Of a stretch of DNA of 64,000 nucleotides, positions 53,752 to 63,265 are shown in pieces (the stretch's first letter is position 1; each line of letters opens with the position of its first letter). Made by a program: the position numbers and the translations under genes. This DNA is from Mucilaginibacter inviolabilis (GTDB taxonomy: Bacteria > Bacteroidota > Bacteroidia > Sphingobacteriales > Sphingobacteriaceae): contig NZ_JAANAT010000006.1 of the NCBI RefSeq assembly GCF_011089895.1, positions 1 through 64,000 of the forward strand. The letters run 5' to 3'. The notes under the pieces are model-generated. The model had not been told where the DNA came from, did no database searches, and saw only the letters and a list, made by a program, of their open reading frames with translations.

Positions 53752-56208
53752 ATGCCTAAGTGGGTTAAAACAACATTAAAAGTATTGGGTGGTATTATAG
53801 CATTGGCTGTATTAGCTTTTATAGGCGTTACCGTTTATGTGGTTTATAACAAACAAAAAGTACTTAACCTTATCACCACCGAACTTAATAAAAACCTGAA
53901 TGGTACACTTAGTATCGGCGGGCTCGATCCTACTTTCTTTAAAGGCTTTCCGGGGGTATCGGTAGCGTTAAAGAATGTTACCCTGAAAGATAAGCTTTGG
54001 GCCAGCCACCACCATACCTTGCTGGATGCAAAAGATATTTATGTTTCTGTAGATGCCCGCGCCTTATTTAAAGGCACAGTTAATATTAATAAAATAGAGA
54101 TCAGTAATGCCAATATCGATCTGTTTACTGATAGTACCGGTTATAGCAATACTGCTATTTTTAAAAGTAACCATCCCAAGAACGCCTCAACTAAAGAAAA
54201 AAGCAGTTCGCCAACATTGATAAAACGCTTTGAACTAAGTAATGTTAATTTTGTTGTAGATGACCGTAAAGCATCTAAGTTATTTCATTTTGAGGTACAG
54301 GATATTGATGGCAAAATGGACTATCCCCCTACCGGCTGGAAATCTCATCTCCAACTAAGAACATTGGTAAAAAGTTTTTCATTCAACACGCAAAAAGGAA
54401 GCTTTTTAAAGGATAAGCTACTCAATGGCCCTTTTGACATCAGTTACGATAACAAAAACAAATTGATAACGGTGGCGCCTAACCAATTAGGAATTGGCGA
54501 TGATACTTTTACAATAGGTGGTCAGTTTAATTTAGCAAAGGACCCGGTAACTTTTACACTGAACATTGCCGACGATCACATCCTTTGGAAAAGCGCGTCA
54601 AATCTACTGGCTGCCAATATTACCAAAAGCTTGCGGATGTTTGATCTGGACGCGCCTATTGCCGTAACTGCGGATTTGAAAGGCAGTTTTGGCGCCGGTG
54701 ACCCATTAATCTTTGTTACCTGTAAGGTAAAAGATAATACGCTTACTACCCCCGCCGGCCGTCTTAATAATTGCAGCTTCAACGGGGTGTTCAGCAACAA
54801 TTATATCAATGGCAAAGGTTTAACGGATGAAAACTCTGTTATCAAGCTGTATCATTTTAATGGCAATTACAAGGGTTTGCCATTTACCGTTGATACCGCT
54901 TTTGTTAACAATTTGAGTACCCCGGTTGCTACCGGTATATTTCGGTCACAATTTGATGTAGAAAAACTTAATCCCGTTATTGGCGAGCAGAGCCTTAAGT
55001 TTACAAAAGGAACTGCCGATATTACCATGGCTTACAAAGCCGACCTGGTAAATTACGAGTTAAACAAGCCTTTGCTGGATGGTGTAGTTAATATCAAAAA
55101 TGCCGACGTAAGTTATTTACCGCGTAACCTTCATTTTAAAAATACGGGTATTGCACTAAGATTTTATAAGAACGATTTGTATATGAATAATATCCGCTTG
55201 CAAACTGGTAATAGCGTGGTAAATATGCAAGGAAAGGTGAGTAATTTTTTAAATCTGTACTACACCGCGCCTGAGAAAATACTGATCGTATGGCAAATAA
55301 CAAGCCCGCAACTACATATAGCCGAATTTTTAGGCTTCTTGAATGCCCGCCAAAGCGAAGCGCCGGCCAAAACAAAAAATACCAAAGTAAATTTGAACAA
55401 CAAGCTCAACACGGCATTTGATAAAGGCAAAGCCGAACTGCATTTGCGGGTAGCCAAAGTTTATTATAAAAAGTTTTTAGCCACCGATGCTACTGCCGAT
55501 CTGCTACTGGATAATAATATTATAAAAGTGCAAAATGTAAGCGTTAAAAACGCGGGTGGGTCATTAAAACTGGCAGGAAACCTTGTTCAAAATGGTAAGG
55601 TGAACAACTTTTTGCTCAATACCCAAATTGATAACGTTAATGTAAGCAACTTCTTTGACTCATTTAACGATTTTGGATTGAAGAGCTTTTCATCGAAAAA
55701 CTTAAGAGGATTTTTATCAGCGCAGGCACATCTTACGGGCGGTATCAACAATGATGGTGACTTGGTGCCTCGGTCGTTAAATGGCACCGCAACCATTGAC
55801 CTGCAAAAGGGAGCATTGATTAATTTTACCCCCATAACAAGTGTAGGTAGATTCGCGTTCCCGTTCCGCGATCTGAAGAATATTACTTTTTCAAACCTAA
55901 AGGGTAGGTTTGATATTGACGGTGATAAAATCAACATCAGCCCAATGCAAATTAACTCCAGCGTGTTGAACATGGATGTAGCCGGTGTATATTCTTTGTC
56001 AAAAGGCACCAATATTGCACTTGACATACCGCTCCGTAACCCTAAAAAAGATACGGCTATAGTTGATCAAACTGAACGAAATAAAAAACGCATGAAGGGT
56101 ATTGTTTTACATATATTAGCTACAGACGGTGATGACGGAAAAATCAAGATAAAGTGGAACAAGAACAGGGCGAAAAAAGAAGAGCCAAACACCGAAACAA
56201 CTAACTAA
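53752..56208 (+). CDS. AsmA-like membrane-anchored protein
   Basis: An 818-residue protein with one N-terminal transmembrane helix (about 8-32, KVLGGIIALAVLAFIGVTVY) and a long beta-rich periplasmic body with AsmA features: LNGTLSIGGLDPTFFKGFPG near 50, VSVDARALFKGTVNINKIEI near 98 and C-terminal GRFDIDGDKINISPMQINSS near 720 with VAGVYSLSKGTNIALDIPL. AsmA-family proteins form bridge-like lipid-transfer tubes between the membranes and affect outer-membrane assembly. The charged C-terminus (KKRMKGIVLH, KNRAKKEE) is usual in Bacteroidota members. Single-gene unit ahead of the sigma factor gene. Confidence 0.88.
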   Translation: MPKWVKTTLKVLGGIIALAVLAFIGVTVYVVYNKQKVLNLITTELNKNLNGTLSIGGLDPTFFKGFPGVSVALKNVTLKDKLWASHHHTLLDAKDIYVSVDARALFKGTVNINKIEISNANIDLFTDSTGYSNTAIFKSNHPKNASTKEKSSSPTLIKRFELSNVNFVVDDRKASKLFHFEVQDIDGKMDYPPTGWKSHLQLRTLVKSFSFNTQKGSFLKDKLLNGPFDISYDNKNKLITVAPNQLGIGDDTFTIGGQFNLAKDPVTFTLNIADDHILWKSASNLLAANITKSLRMFDLDAPIAVTADLKGSFGAGDPLIFVTCKVKDNTLTTPAGRLNNCSFNGVFSNNYINGKGLTDENSVIKLYHFNGNYKGLPFTVDTAFVNNLSTPVATGIFRSQFDVEKLNPVIGEQSLKFTKGTADITMAYKADLVNYELNKPLLDGVVNIKNADVSYLPRNLHFKNTGIALRFYKNDLYMNNIRLQTGNSVVNMQGKVSNFLNLYYTAPEKILIVWQITSPQLHIAEFLGFLNARQSEAPAKTKNTKVNLNNKLNTAFDKGKAELHLRVAKVYYKKFLATDATADLLLDNNIIKVQNVSVKNAGGSLKLAGNLVQNGKVNNFLLNTQIDNVNVSNFFDSFNDFGLKSFSSKNLRGFLSAQAHLTGGINNDGDLVPRSLNGTATIDLQKGALINFTPITSVGRFAFPFRDLKNITFSNLKGRFDIDGDKINISPMQINSSVLNMDVAGVYSLSKGTNIALDIPLRNPKKDTAIVDQTERNKKRMKGIVLHILATDGDDGKIKIKWNKNRAKKEEPNTETTN

Positions 56209-56522
56209 ATTAAAAAAGAGCATAAAAAAACCGTTATTACATCCCTGCGTCATGTAATTTTGACACAATAATAGCATTTAATTGAGTATCTTTGTGCATC
56301 CATTTAAGAGATCATACATTTGATTAAACATTTATTGGTTACTAACACCACGCTTCGTACTGCAATAACAGCATTAGCCAACCCTCGTAACTATCCCGGG
56401 TATAGTAAAATTTACAGAAGCAAAGTTTAATTTAATTTATTTTTTAATACCGCCTGGTTAAGTTTAGCCAGACAAAATCTTATCGGACTGTTTATTAGCT
56501 TGAAAAAAATCTATTCAAAAAA
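56209..56522 (+). promoter_or_regulatory. Leader region of the primary sigma gene
   Basis: A TATCTTTG element at 56287-56294 matches the Bacteroidota -7 consensus; the nearest TTG upstream is 24 bp away, longer than ideal. Transcription from here gives a 5' leader of about 220 nt. Inside it a TTG-started frame of 36 codons (56320-56430) could be a leader peptide. No other gene is visible in the gap. Confidence 0.55.
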
Positions 56523-57383
56523 ATGAGACAACTTAAAATATCCCAATCAATTACTAACCGCGAGTCTCAGTCGCTTGAAAAGTATCTGCATGAAATAGGC
56601 AAGGTAGATTTAATTAGTGCACAGGAAGAAGTGATCCTGGCGCAAAAGATCCGTGAGGGCGACCAGGCTGCATTAGAGAGGTTAACTAAAACTAACCTCC
56701 GCTTTGTAGTATCAGTGGCAAAACAGTACCAAAATCAGGGCCTTACTTTAGGCGACCTTATAAACGAAGGCAACTTAGGTTTAATTAAAGCTGCCAGACG
56801 TTTTGACGAAACCAAAGGCTTTAAATTTATTTCATATGCCGTATGGTGGATCCGTCAGTCGATATTATCGGCTGTTGCTGAGCAATCACGTATTGTACGC
56901 TTGCCTTTAAACCAAATTGGTTCATTAAGTAAGATACATAAAGCTGCTTCGAAATTAGAGCAGGAATATGAAAGACAGCCAACACCAGAGGAGCTGGCTG
57001 AAGACCTGGAAGTATCTGTTGACAAAATTGCCGATTCACTAAGTAATGCCGGCCGTCAAATATCTATGGATGCTCCGTTTATACAGGGTGAAGAAAATAC
57101 CTTGCTTGATGTATTGCAAAGCACTGATGCCGCGACTGATACAGAATTGATGATGGACTCTCTTTCGCAAGAGATTAAACGTTCATTAAGCATACTTGCC
57201 GAGCGCGACCGTGAAGTGATTATTTTATTCTTTGGTTTGGGTGGATATGCCCCTCACTCCTTAGAGGAAATAGGTGAGAAATTTAATCTTACCCGCGAAC
57301 GCGTACGCCAGTTAAAAGATAAAGCTTTGATGCGTTTACGTCATAACTCCAAGTCAAATCTTTTACAATCGTATTTGAACTAA
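56523..57383 (+). CDS. rpoD: Primary RNA polymerase sigma factor (RpoD/SigA)
   Basis: A 286-residue protein of the Bacteroidota primary sigma type, which lacks region 1.1. It starts MRQLKISQSITNRESQSLEK; region 1.2 about 17-50 (YLHEIGKVDLISAQEEVILA), region 2 about 55-125 (NLRFVVSVAKQYQNQGLTLG, DLINEGNLGLIKAARRFDE and KGFKFISYAVWWIRQSI, the -10-reading helices), region 3 about 140-205, and region 4 about 220-280 (ILAERDREVIILFFGLGGYA, SLEEIGEKFNLTRERVRQLK). It directs housekeeping transcription from TAnnTTTG promoters. Length and motifs are intact. Confidence 0.96.
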   Translation: MRQLKISQSITNRESQSLEKYLHEIGKVDLISAQEEVILAQKIREGDQAALERLTKTNLRFVVSVAKQYQNQGLTLGDLINEGNLGLIKAARRFDETKGFKFISYAVWWIRQSILSAVAEQSRIVRLPLNQIGSLSKIHKAASKLEQEYERQPTPEELAEDLEVSVDKIADSLSNAGRQISMDAPFIQGEENTLLDVLQSTDAATDTELMMDSLSQEIKRSLSILAERDREVIILFFGLGGYAPHSLEEIGEKFNLTRERVRQLKDKALMRLRHNSKSNLLQSYLN

Positions 57384-57413
57384 GTAATTACCGGGCATTA
57401 GCCCATGAATAAG

Positions 57414-57447
57414 AAAGCGGATGGCCAAAACCATTCGCTTTTTTTTA
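57414..57447 (+). terminator. Terminator of rpoD
   Basis: AAGCGGATGG/CCATTCGCTT (one G-T pair) with a 6-nt loop and a run of eight T, 31 bp past the stop. Confidence 0.85.
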
Positions 57448-57468
57448 TTTATGCCAATTATTGAACAT

Positions 57469-57500
57469 AAAAAAAGCATCCACACAATGTGCAGATGCTT
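57469..57500 (-). terminator. Terminator of the cold-shock gene
   Basis: On the minus strand AAGCATC...GATGCTT encloses a second short stem and is followed by seven T. It lies 23 bp past the cold-shock stop. Confidence 0.8.
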
Positions 57501-57522
57501 GTACGATTATAATAATAGTTAT

Positions 57523-57711
57523 TTAACCTACTTTTACATTTACCGCATTTAAGCCTTTTTTACCTTGTTCTACATCGTAGGTAACACTGTCGTTTTCACG
57601 GATAGTGTCAATAAGGCCTGAGGCATGTACAAAAACTTCGGCACCACCATTACTTGGTGTAATAAATCCAAAACCTTTGCTTTCATTGAAAAATTTTACT
57701 GTTCCTTGCAT
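57523..57711 (-). CDS. Cold-shock domain protein (CspA family)
   Basis: A 62-residue single cold-shock domain: MQGTVKFFNESKGFGFITPS with RNP1 KGFGFI (12-17) and RNP2 VFVHAS (26-31). It binds single-stranded RNA and DNA and acts as an RNA chaperone. The length is normal for short Bacteroidota Csp proteins. A long AT-rich upstream region (about 240 bp to the divergent gene at 57980) could be a structured 5' leader, as in other csp genes, but I do not see a specific fold. Confidence 0.95.
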   Translation of the reverse strand: MQGTVKFFNESKGFGFITPSNGGAEVFVHASGLIDTIRENDSVTYDVEQGKKGLNAVNVKVG

Positions 57712-57979
57712 TATATTTTTATTTAATTAAGTAAAGATACGGTTAATAATCAACAATTAACTATAAATAAGGCAATTAAGTTTTTTTACCAGTTTTTAGC
57801 GTTAACGGATGATATAAAAATTTACCTGTTAACAAAGCCGTGCAACCTTAGGCTAAGCTGTTTAACTTACTGCTTAGTGTAATAAATACACAACAAATAT
57901 TCTTTCGTTATTCTAAAGATTTATTGCAAAACTGAATGAATTTATGCCTAGTATTGTTATAATTTAGATTGATTATTAA

Positions 57980-58531
57980 TTGACCCGAACTCTCGCCACC
58001 TTCCTGCTTTTTTTACACCTGTTTAATACGGGCGGATATACGGTGCTTAACCAATATTTGGTATACCAATCTGATAAGTTTGTGGCCGATCAGATAAGCA
58101 AGGGCAAATACGATATCAATAACCTTGTCGAAATAAAAATAAAACAACACCTGCCCCAAATCCAGGATTGGAAAACCTACGCGCGCGTATCGGGCCAAAT
58201 TCAGCTAAACGGAGTAGCCTATAACTATGTGAGGCTTAAAATGACCCGCGATACCCTATTTGTACAGTGCATACCCAACTATGAAACCACCAAACTGCTT
58301 AATGAGAACATTATATATGCCAAACAGATTAATGATATCCCGGTAAGTAAAAAAGCGCATGAATCATCGGGCAAAAAAACCGGGATGGATAATAAATACA
58401 ATTTCCCGGTAACCTCTAATATTCTTTTTGCAGTGTCTCCGGAAGTTCAAAAATTAAATACCTTCATTTATATCAGCATAAAACAGCCACTGGTTCAGAT
58501 AGCCACCAGACCTCCGGAAGCAATGGCCTAA
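57980..58531 (+). CDS. Secreted hypothetical protein upstream of a FecA-like receptor
   Basis: A 183-residue protein starting at TTG 57980; no ATG is near and residues 2-22 read as a signal peptide (TRTLATFLLFLHLFNTGG). A conserved core includes LVEIKIKQHLPQIQDWKTYA, VSGQIQLNGVAYNYVRLKM and TLFVQCIPNYETTKL. I do not recognise a named domain. It stands 120 bp before the FecA-like receptor on the same strand and small secreted proteins of this kind recur next to such receptors in Bacteroidota, so a part in the same metal uptake system is plausible. Confidence 0.75.
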   Translation: MTRTLATFLLFLHLFNTGGYTVLNQYLVYQSDKFVADQISKGKYDINNLVEIKIKQHLPQIQDWKTYARVSGQIQLNGVAYNYVRLKMTRDTLFVQCIPNYETTKLLNENIIYAKQINDIPVSKKAHESSGKKTGMDNKYNFPVTSNILFAVSPEVQKLNTFIYISIKQPLVQIATRPPEAMA

Positions 58532-58651
58532 AATCTTCTTCTTGCTATTATTAATAAAGTTAATTCATACATAATTGCTGCGCTGTTTTTACGTGTGCCT
58601 GATGTATGTGATATTAACCGGTATGCTCATCATTCTATCAATTCTTTTTAC

Positions 58652-60835
58652 ATGAATAATTTTTATAAAATATTACTGTTTATACCACCTGTTTTAGGTT
58701 TTAACCACTTGCATGCCCAACAAAAAAACGCCAGAGATACGTTGCAGCTCGATAGCGTAATTATTAAAGAAAACCGGCTTAAGCATTTACCCAATGTAAT
58801 TGGCACCTACATTTTTGCAGGCAAAAAAACAAACCTGTTGTTTCCTGATGAAGGCAAAGCAAACCTGGCCAATAACAACGTCCGTATGACTTTTGTCAAA
58901 GTACCGGGATTAAATGTTTGGGAAATGGATGGCGCTGGCTTGCAAATCAATATAGGTACCAGAGGTACCGACGTGCACCGTTCAATTGAGGTTAATATGC
59001 GTCAAAATGGATACAATACCAACTCAGACGTATTTGGATATCCCGAAAACCATTATAATGTACCCTTCCAGGCTATCAGCGAAATTCAATATGTACGCGG
59101 CTCCGCTGCCTTACAATTTGGCAGCCAGTTTGGTGGGATGGTGAATTATAAGATTAAAGAGGGCGACAGTACCAAAGTGTTTGGCTTTGAGACCGAACAG
59201 AGCGCCGGTTCCAACCGTTTTTTTAACTCCTATAACGCTATTGGCGGTAAAGTAGGTAAGATAAGCTATTATGCATTTTATTCGGCCCGTACCGGTGATG
59301 GATGGCGCCCCGATGCCGCTTTTAACTATCGGGCTTATTATGCCAACATCAAATACCAATTTAACAGTAAAGGTAGCCTCGCACTACAATTTTCGCGCTC
59401 AGATTACCGGCAACAAATTGCAGGTGGTTTAACCGACAATCAGTTTAATGCCAACAACAGGCAATCTACCCGTTTCCGTAATTTCTTTAATCCCGAAATT
59501 AATATCCCGGCGTTACTGTTTAACTACGCCTTTAACAGCAATACCAGATTGGAGGTAACCTCTCATGTACTATTTGGTCAGCGTAACAGTGTACAATTCA
59601 TCAATACACCTAATGTGCCAGACACGGTTAATACCAAACTAAACACCTATAACCCACGCCAGGTTGATCGTGATTATTATGCAGGCTTCACCACCGAAGC
59701 CCGTTTGCTACATAGCTATAAGCTAGGCGATCTGAAAAGCACCTTCACCACCGGTGTACGATATTTTGAGGAAACAACCAAGCGCAAACAAAAAGGTGTT
59801 GGCACTACCGGAACCGACTTTGACCTAAGTCTGGTTAAACCATACGGCATCGACCTGAGGTTACACAGTTTAAACTACGCTGCTTTTGCCGAAAACATAT
59901 TCCAGATAACACCGGCATTTACCATAACTCCAGGTGTACGATACGAGGTGATTAAAACTACCACATCGGGCGTCATCAATAATGCCAGCTTCCCGATAGG
60001 TTATAAAGGTAACCGCAACTACCCGCTTTTTGGTACAGGTCTTCAATACGAATTTAGCAACGGCAGCCAATTATACGGTAATTTTTCGCAGGCTTACCGC
60101 CCGTATCTATATGCGGCCGTTACCCCTGCCGATCAGCTTACTGTTATTGATCCTAACATCAAAGACAGCCGGGGTTATGATATCGACCTGGGGTACCGTG
60201 GCCGCATAAGCAATATATTTAATTTTGATGTTAATGGCTTTTACGTACGTTATAATAATCGCGCAGGTACACTAACCCAAACCGATGCCAACAATGTAAC
60301 CCACCTGTTTATGACCAACATTGGCGATGCTGTTGCCAAAGGCATAGAGGCCTACACCGAAGTATCAATGATCAGATCATTTAATGAACATGCCGGAAGC
60401 GATTTGCGGTTGTTTAACTCACTGGCTTATACCCATGGTCGTTATATCAACGGATCTATCAATCAATCGGGTAAAAATATCAGCCTAAAAAACAATTATA
60501 CCGAAAGTACACCTGATTGGATAAACCGCACAGGTTTAACATTTTTAAGCGGGCATGTGAGCAGCACACTACAGTACAGCTACACCAGTAAAAGTTTCAG
60601 CGATGCCAATAATACCGTATTTAATCCAACCGGCGCTACGGGTTTGGTACCAGCTTACCATGTGGTTGACTGGGCATTAAACTTTAACTTTCTCAAAAAT
60701 TATCATCTTACTGCAAACGTTAATAACCTGTTTAACGCCAAATATTTTACACGCCGTATCAATATGTACCCAGGTCCCGGAATTTTACCAGCCGACGGCC
60801 GTACATTTAATATTGGCTTCGGTATGAAGCTATAG
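58652..60835 (+). CDS. FecA-like TonB-dependent receptor
   Basis: Start at ATG 58652 (727 residues), where a signal peptide 1-23 ending LHAQ begins. There is no CarboxypepD_reg-like domain. The plug spans about 60-190 with FecA-type motifs VPGLNVWEMDGAGLQINIGT and RGTDVHRSIEVNMRQNGYN, then YVRGSAALQFGSQFGGMVN; the barrel ends FNIGFGMKL. This is the pattern of the Fe(III)-dicitrate receptor group. No STN domain precedes the plug, so it probably does not signal. It follows the secreted hypothetical gene and is closed by a strong terminator. Confidence 0.9.
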   Translation: MNNFYKILLFIPPVLGFNHLHAQQKNARDTLQLDSVIIKENRLKHLPNVIGTYIFAGKKTNLLFPDEGKANLANNNVRMTFVKVPGLNVWEMDGAGLQINIGTRGTDVHRSIEVNMRQNGYNTNSDVFGYPENHYNVPFQAISEIQYVRGSAALQFGSQFGGMVNYKIKEGDSTKVFGFETEQSAGSNRFFNSYNAIGGKVGKISYYAFYSARTGDGWRPDAAFNYRAYYANIKYQFNSKGSLALQFSRSDYRQQIAGGLTDNQFNANNRQSTRFRNFFNPEINIPALLFNYAFNSNTRLEVTSHVLFGQRNSVQFINTPNVPDTVNTKLNTYNPRQVDRDYYAGFTTEARLLHSYKLGDLKSTFTTGVRYFEETTKRKQKGVGTTGTDFDLSLVKPYGIDLRLHSLNYAAFAENIFQITPAFTITPGVRYEVIKTTTSGVINNASFPIGYKGNRNYPLFGTGLQYEFSNGSQLYGNFSQAYRPYLYAAVTPADQLTVIDPNIKDSRGYDIDLGYRGRISNIFNFDVNGFYVRYNNRAGTLTQTDANNVTHLFMTNIGDAVAKGIEAYTEVSMIRSFNEHAGSDLRLFNSLAYTHGRYINGSINQSGKNISLKNNYTESTPDWINRTGLTFLSGHVSSTLQYSYTSKSFSDANNTVFNPTGATGLVPAYHVVDWALNFNFLKNYHLTANVNNLFNAKYFTRRINMYPGPGILPADGRTFNIGFGMKL

Positions 60836-60840
60836 ATACA

Positions 60841-60877
60841 AAAACGGCCTTTCAAACTATATTTGAAGGGCCGTTTT
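60841..60877 (+). terminator. Terminator of the FecA-like gene
   Basis: A 16-bp stem (AAAACGGCCTTTCAAA with TTTGAAGGGCCGTTTT, one G-T pair) with a 5-nt loop, five bp after the stop. Confidence 0.88.
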
Positions 60878-60974
60878 GACAATAAGTATTTTCATGTAAA
60901 CCAGAAGATTAAAAGCAAAAAGCATCTCCTGTTATTAGTGCCTTTTTTCTTGATTCCAATATTTCTATTTTTTT

Positions 60975-61352
60975 TTATAAATCTATTGCAATATGTCGTT
61001 TTACCACTTCACTAAGTTCGGTCAGGTCAAATGGTTTCTGGATATATCCATCAGCCTCGCCGGCCTGGGCAATTTCTTTTAAATTATTAACCGCCGAAAC
61101 AAGGATCACCGGTATATGCCTGGTAGTTGGGTTATTTTTCAATGCCTTGCTTAACTGTTGCCCGCTTAAATCACTCGTCCAGTCGGTAAGCCAGTTATCG
61201 AGCAATATCAGATCGGGTTCCAGGTCGTTTACTTTTTTCAGTATCCTGGCATTATCAGAGGCTATTACTTCATAGCCCTCCTCTTCCAGTACGTACACAA
61301 TGGTATCCCTGATGTCTTTATCGTCTTCGATCACTAAGATTTTTTTCGCCAT
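60975..61352 (-). CDS. Single-domain response regulator
   Basis: Start at ATG 61352 (125 residues, MAKKILVIEDD). A complete receiver domain: acidic pair Asp10-Asp11, phosphoacceptor Asp52 (LILLDNWL), Ser86 at the Thr/Ser switch position, and Lys106 (IQKPF). A slightly enlarged loop after Asp52 (NWLTDWTSDLSG) is seen in several Bacteroidota members. There is no output domain, so it works by protein contact, perhaps as a relay. No histidine kinase is nearby. Confidence 0.92.
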   Translation of the reverse strand: MAKKILVIEDDKDIRDTIVYVLEEEGYEVIASDNARILKKVNDLEPDLILLDNWLTDWTSDLSGQQLSKALKNNPTTRHIPVILVSAVNNLKEIAQAGEADGYIQKPFDLTELSEVVKRHIAIDL

Positions 61353-61503
61353 AAAACCCATAACTTAAGAATGAATAGCACATGCTTTAATTATAATTAA
61401 ATAAATTAATTATAAGCACACTATAATCTACCAAAACATAAACACATGACATGCTACCTTTTGTTTTGAAAAAGAGGGATTTATACAAAAAATATTTTTC
61501 CTG

Positions 61504-62076
61504 TTAGCTATGATAGCAAATACGGCAGCGGGGTTCATAACTTTCCTGTTCACCCAGGAGTATTTTGGCTTCATCGGGCACTAAACGGTACGAATAAAGC
61601 GCCGGGTTACCACACCTTACACATACAGCGTGTAATTTGGTAACCGATTCGGCAATGGCCATAATGGCCGGCATCGGGCCGAATGGACGACCCTTAAAAT
61701 CCATATCCAACCCCGCAACTATTACACGTATACCCTTATTGGCTAATACGTTGCAAACATCGGGCAGCTCATCATCAAAAAACTGGGCTTCATCAATGCC
61801 AACCACGTGCACATCGCTACTCAGTAACAATATGGCCGAAGCATTATCAACCGGGGTAGAAGGAATTGAATTGGCATTGTGTGATACCAGGGCATCTTCA
61901 ACAAAACGAGTGTCGGCTTTGGGACTAAATATCTCTATTTTCAGCTTCGCGATCCGGGCACGATTAAGCCTTCTGATCAGCTCTTCTGTTTTACCAGAAA
62001 ACATCGATCCGCAGATCAGTTCAATACTTCCGCCTAATTCACTTTTACGTTTAAAAATTTCCTCGTTAAATACCAT
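61504..62076 (-). CDS. tdk: Thymidine kinase
   Basis: Start at ATG 62076 (190 residues, MVFNEEIF). P-loop GSMFSGKTEE (residues 23-32), Walker-B-like VVGIDEAQFFDDELP near 96, the substrate loop region GLDMDFKGRPFGPMPAIM near 127, and two zinc pairs CVRC and CRIC. It phosphorylates thymidine to dTMP in nucleotide salvage. Length is typical of the TK1-type enzyme. It is divergent from the Pro/Glu-rich gene across 72 bp. Confidence 0.95.
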   Translation of the reverse strand: MVFNEEIFKRKSELGGSIELICGSMFSGKTEELIRRLNRARIAKLKIEIFSPKADTRFVEDALVSHNANSIPSTPVDNASAILLLSSDVHVVGIDEAQFFDDELPDVCNVLANKGIRVIVAGLDMDFKGRPFGPMPAIMAIAESVTKLHAVCVRCGNPALYSYRLVPDEAKILLGEQESYEPRCRICYHS

Positions 62077-62114
62077 TCTGACTATTGTGGAGGGCAAATA
62101 TCAGAATTTAATCC

Positions 62115-62122
62115 TATTTTTG
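62115..62122 (+). promoter_or_regulatory. TAnnTTTG promoter element
   Basis: TATTTTTG matches the Bacteroidota -7 consensus 26 bp before the start at 62149. A TTG at about the -33 position is not at ideal spacing. Confidence 0.45.
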
Positions 62123-62148
62123 GTAAGCATTTTTCTAAGATTGAAGCC

Positions 62149-63192
62149 ATGAAGCAATTGGATGTATTTAAAAAGATAGGTGGTATTTTAAAAGAGCTTA
62201 ATGACCAATATAATTATCTTGAAGCCGAAAGCAGCGAACTGAATGAACTTGAGTTGGAACTGTTTGTTGCCAATGCCCATTTTCTGAAAGACCATGCCGA
62301 AATATTACGCCGATTGCATGAGCGCGCCAATCCGCCCGCACCGGCCCCCATCGCCGAAAAGCCGGAGCCGGTAATAGAAATAAGCAAACCCATTCCATTG
62401 CCGTTGCCTCCCCCTGCACCTATTGATAAAAAGCCGGAGCCTATACATGAGCAACGTTATTTTGAACCTGTGGTACAACAAAAGCCTGCTGTTGAAAGTA
62501 AACTGGAGCTAACTCAAGCCGCTGTTCCGCCTGTTCAGCCACCTTATAACCCTGTTCAAAACGAGCCAGAGCCATTAAAGGAAGAACAGTCTGTTCCACA
62601 CATTGATCTGGAAACGGAAAGCACGAGCGACACCTATTCATTTGAACGTCATGAACCAGAACCTGTAAAAGAAGAACTGGAGATTGACCAGACCGCTGAA
62701 TGGGAAGATGAAGAGGACCACTTTGAACAGGAAGAGCTTACTGAACAATTGCCCCCGGCAACCGCAGATGTTCAACCTGTTTCAGAACTGCCTTTTAGAG
62801 AAACCAAATCAGAGCCAATTGTTGATCACGCAGATAATAGTAAAGCTGCTACTGACGATAAGATACTTACCATTAATCAAAAAATATCGGCACTAAAAGC
62901 CGAAAAAGATAAAGGGGCTCCTGCTGCCTCATCTCCAGCAACTGTTTTGCCTATTACCGATCTAAAATCGGCCATTAACCTAAACGATAAACTGCTTTAT
63001 ATTAAAGATTTGTTTAATGGTTACAGTTTGGCATATAGCGAAGCTGTTGAAATAGTGAACCGCTTTAATTCATTTGAGGAAGCCGAACGTTTCTTGAAAA
63101 CCAACTATGTTGTAAAAAATAACTGGGAAAGCAAACCTACTACTGCCGAAAAATTTTATGCTTTACTAAAGCGAAGATATCCTGCAGGCTAA
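62149..63192 (+). CDS. Pro/Glu-rich protein with N-terminal coiled coil and C-terminal helical domain
   Basis: A 347-residue protein in three parts. Residues 1-65 are helical and coiled-coil (FKKIGGILKELNDQYNYLEA). Residues 66-260 are disordered, rich in Pro, Glu and Ala (PPAPAPIAEKPEPVIE, EPEPLKEEQS). Residues 265-347 are a compact helical domain (DLKSAINLNDKLLYIKDLFN, GYSLAYSEAVEIVNRFNSFE, FLKTNYVVKNNW). The N- and C-terminal parts, which are conserved in form across Bacteroidota, suggest a scaffold or adaptor near the membrane or divisome, but function is unknown. No signal peptide. Confidence 0.85.
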   Translation: MKQLDVFKKIGGILKELNDQYNYLEAESSELNELELELFVANAHFLKDHAEILRRLHERANPPAPAPIAEKPEPVIEISKPIPLPLPPPAPIDKKPEPIHEQRYFEPVVQQKPAVESKLELTQAAVPPVQPPYNPVQNEPEPLKEEQSVPHIDLETESTSDTYSFERHEPEPVKEELEIDQTAEWEDEEDHFEQEELTEQLPPATADVQPVSELPFRETKSEPIVDHADNSKAATDDKILTINQKISALKAEKDKGAPAASSPATVLPITDLKSAINLNDKLLYIKDLFNGYSLAYSEAVEIVNRFNSFEEAERFLKTNYVVKNNWESKPTTAEKFYALLKRRYPAG

Positions 63193-63196
63193 AAAC

Positions 63197-63240
63197 TAAA
63201 ACAAGAAAAGCCCCGATATATCGGGGCTTTTCTTGTTTTA
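63197..63240. terminator. Bidirectional terminator palindrome
   Basis: A perfect 44-bp palindrome with 22-bp arms (core GAAAAGCCCCGATATATCGG) between convergent genes. It can end transcription of both. Confidence 0.92.
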
Positions 63241-63265
63241 AGGAAAAACGTTAAGCTTTCGGCTT

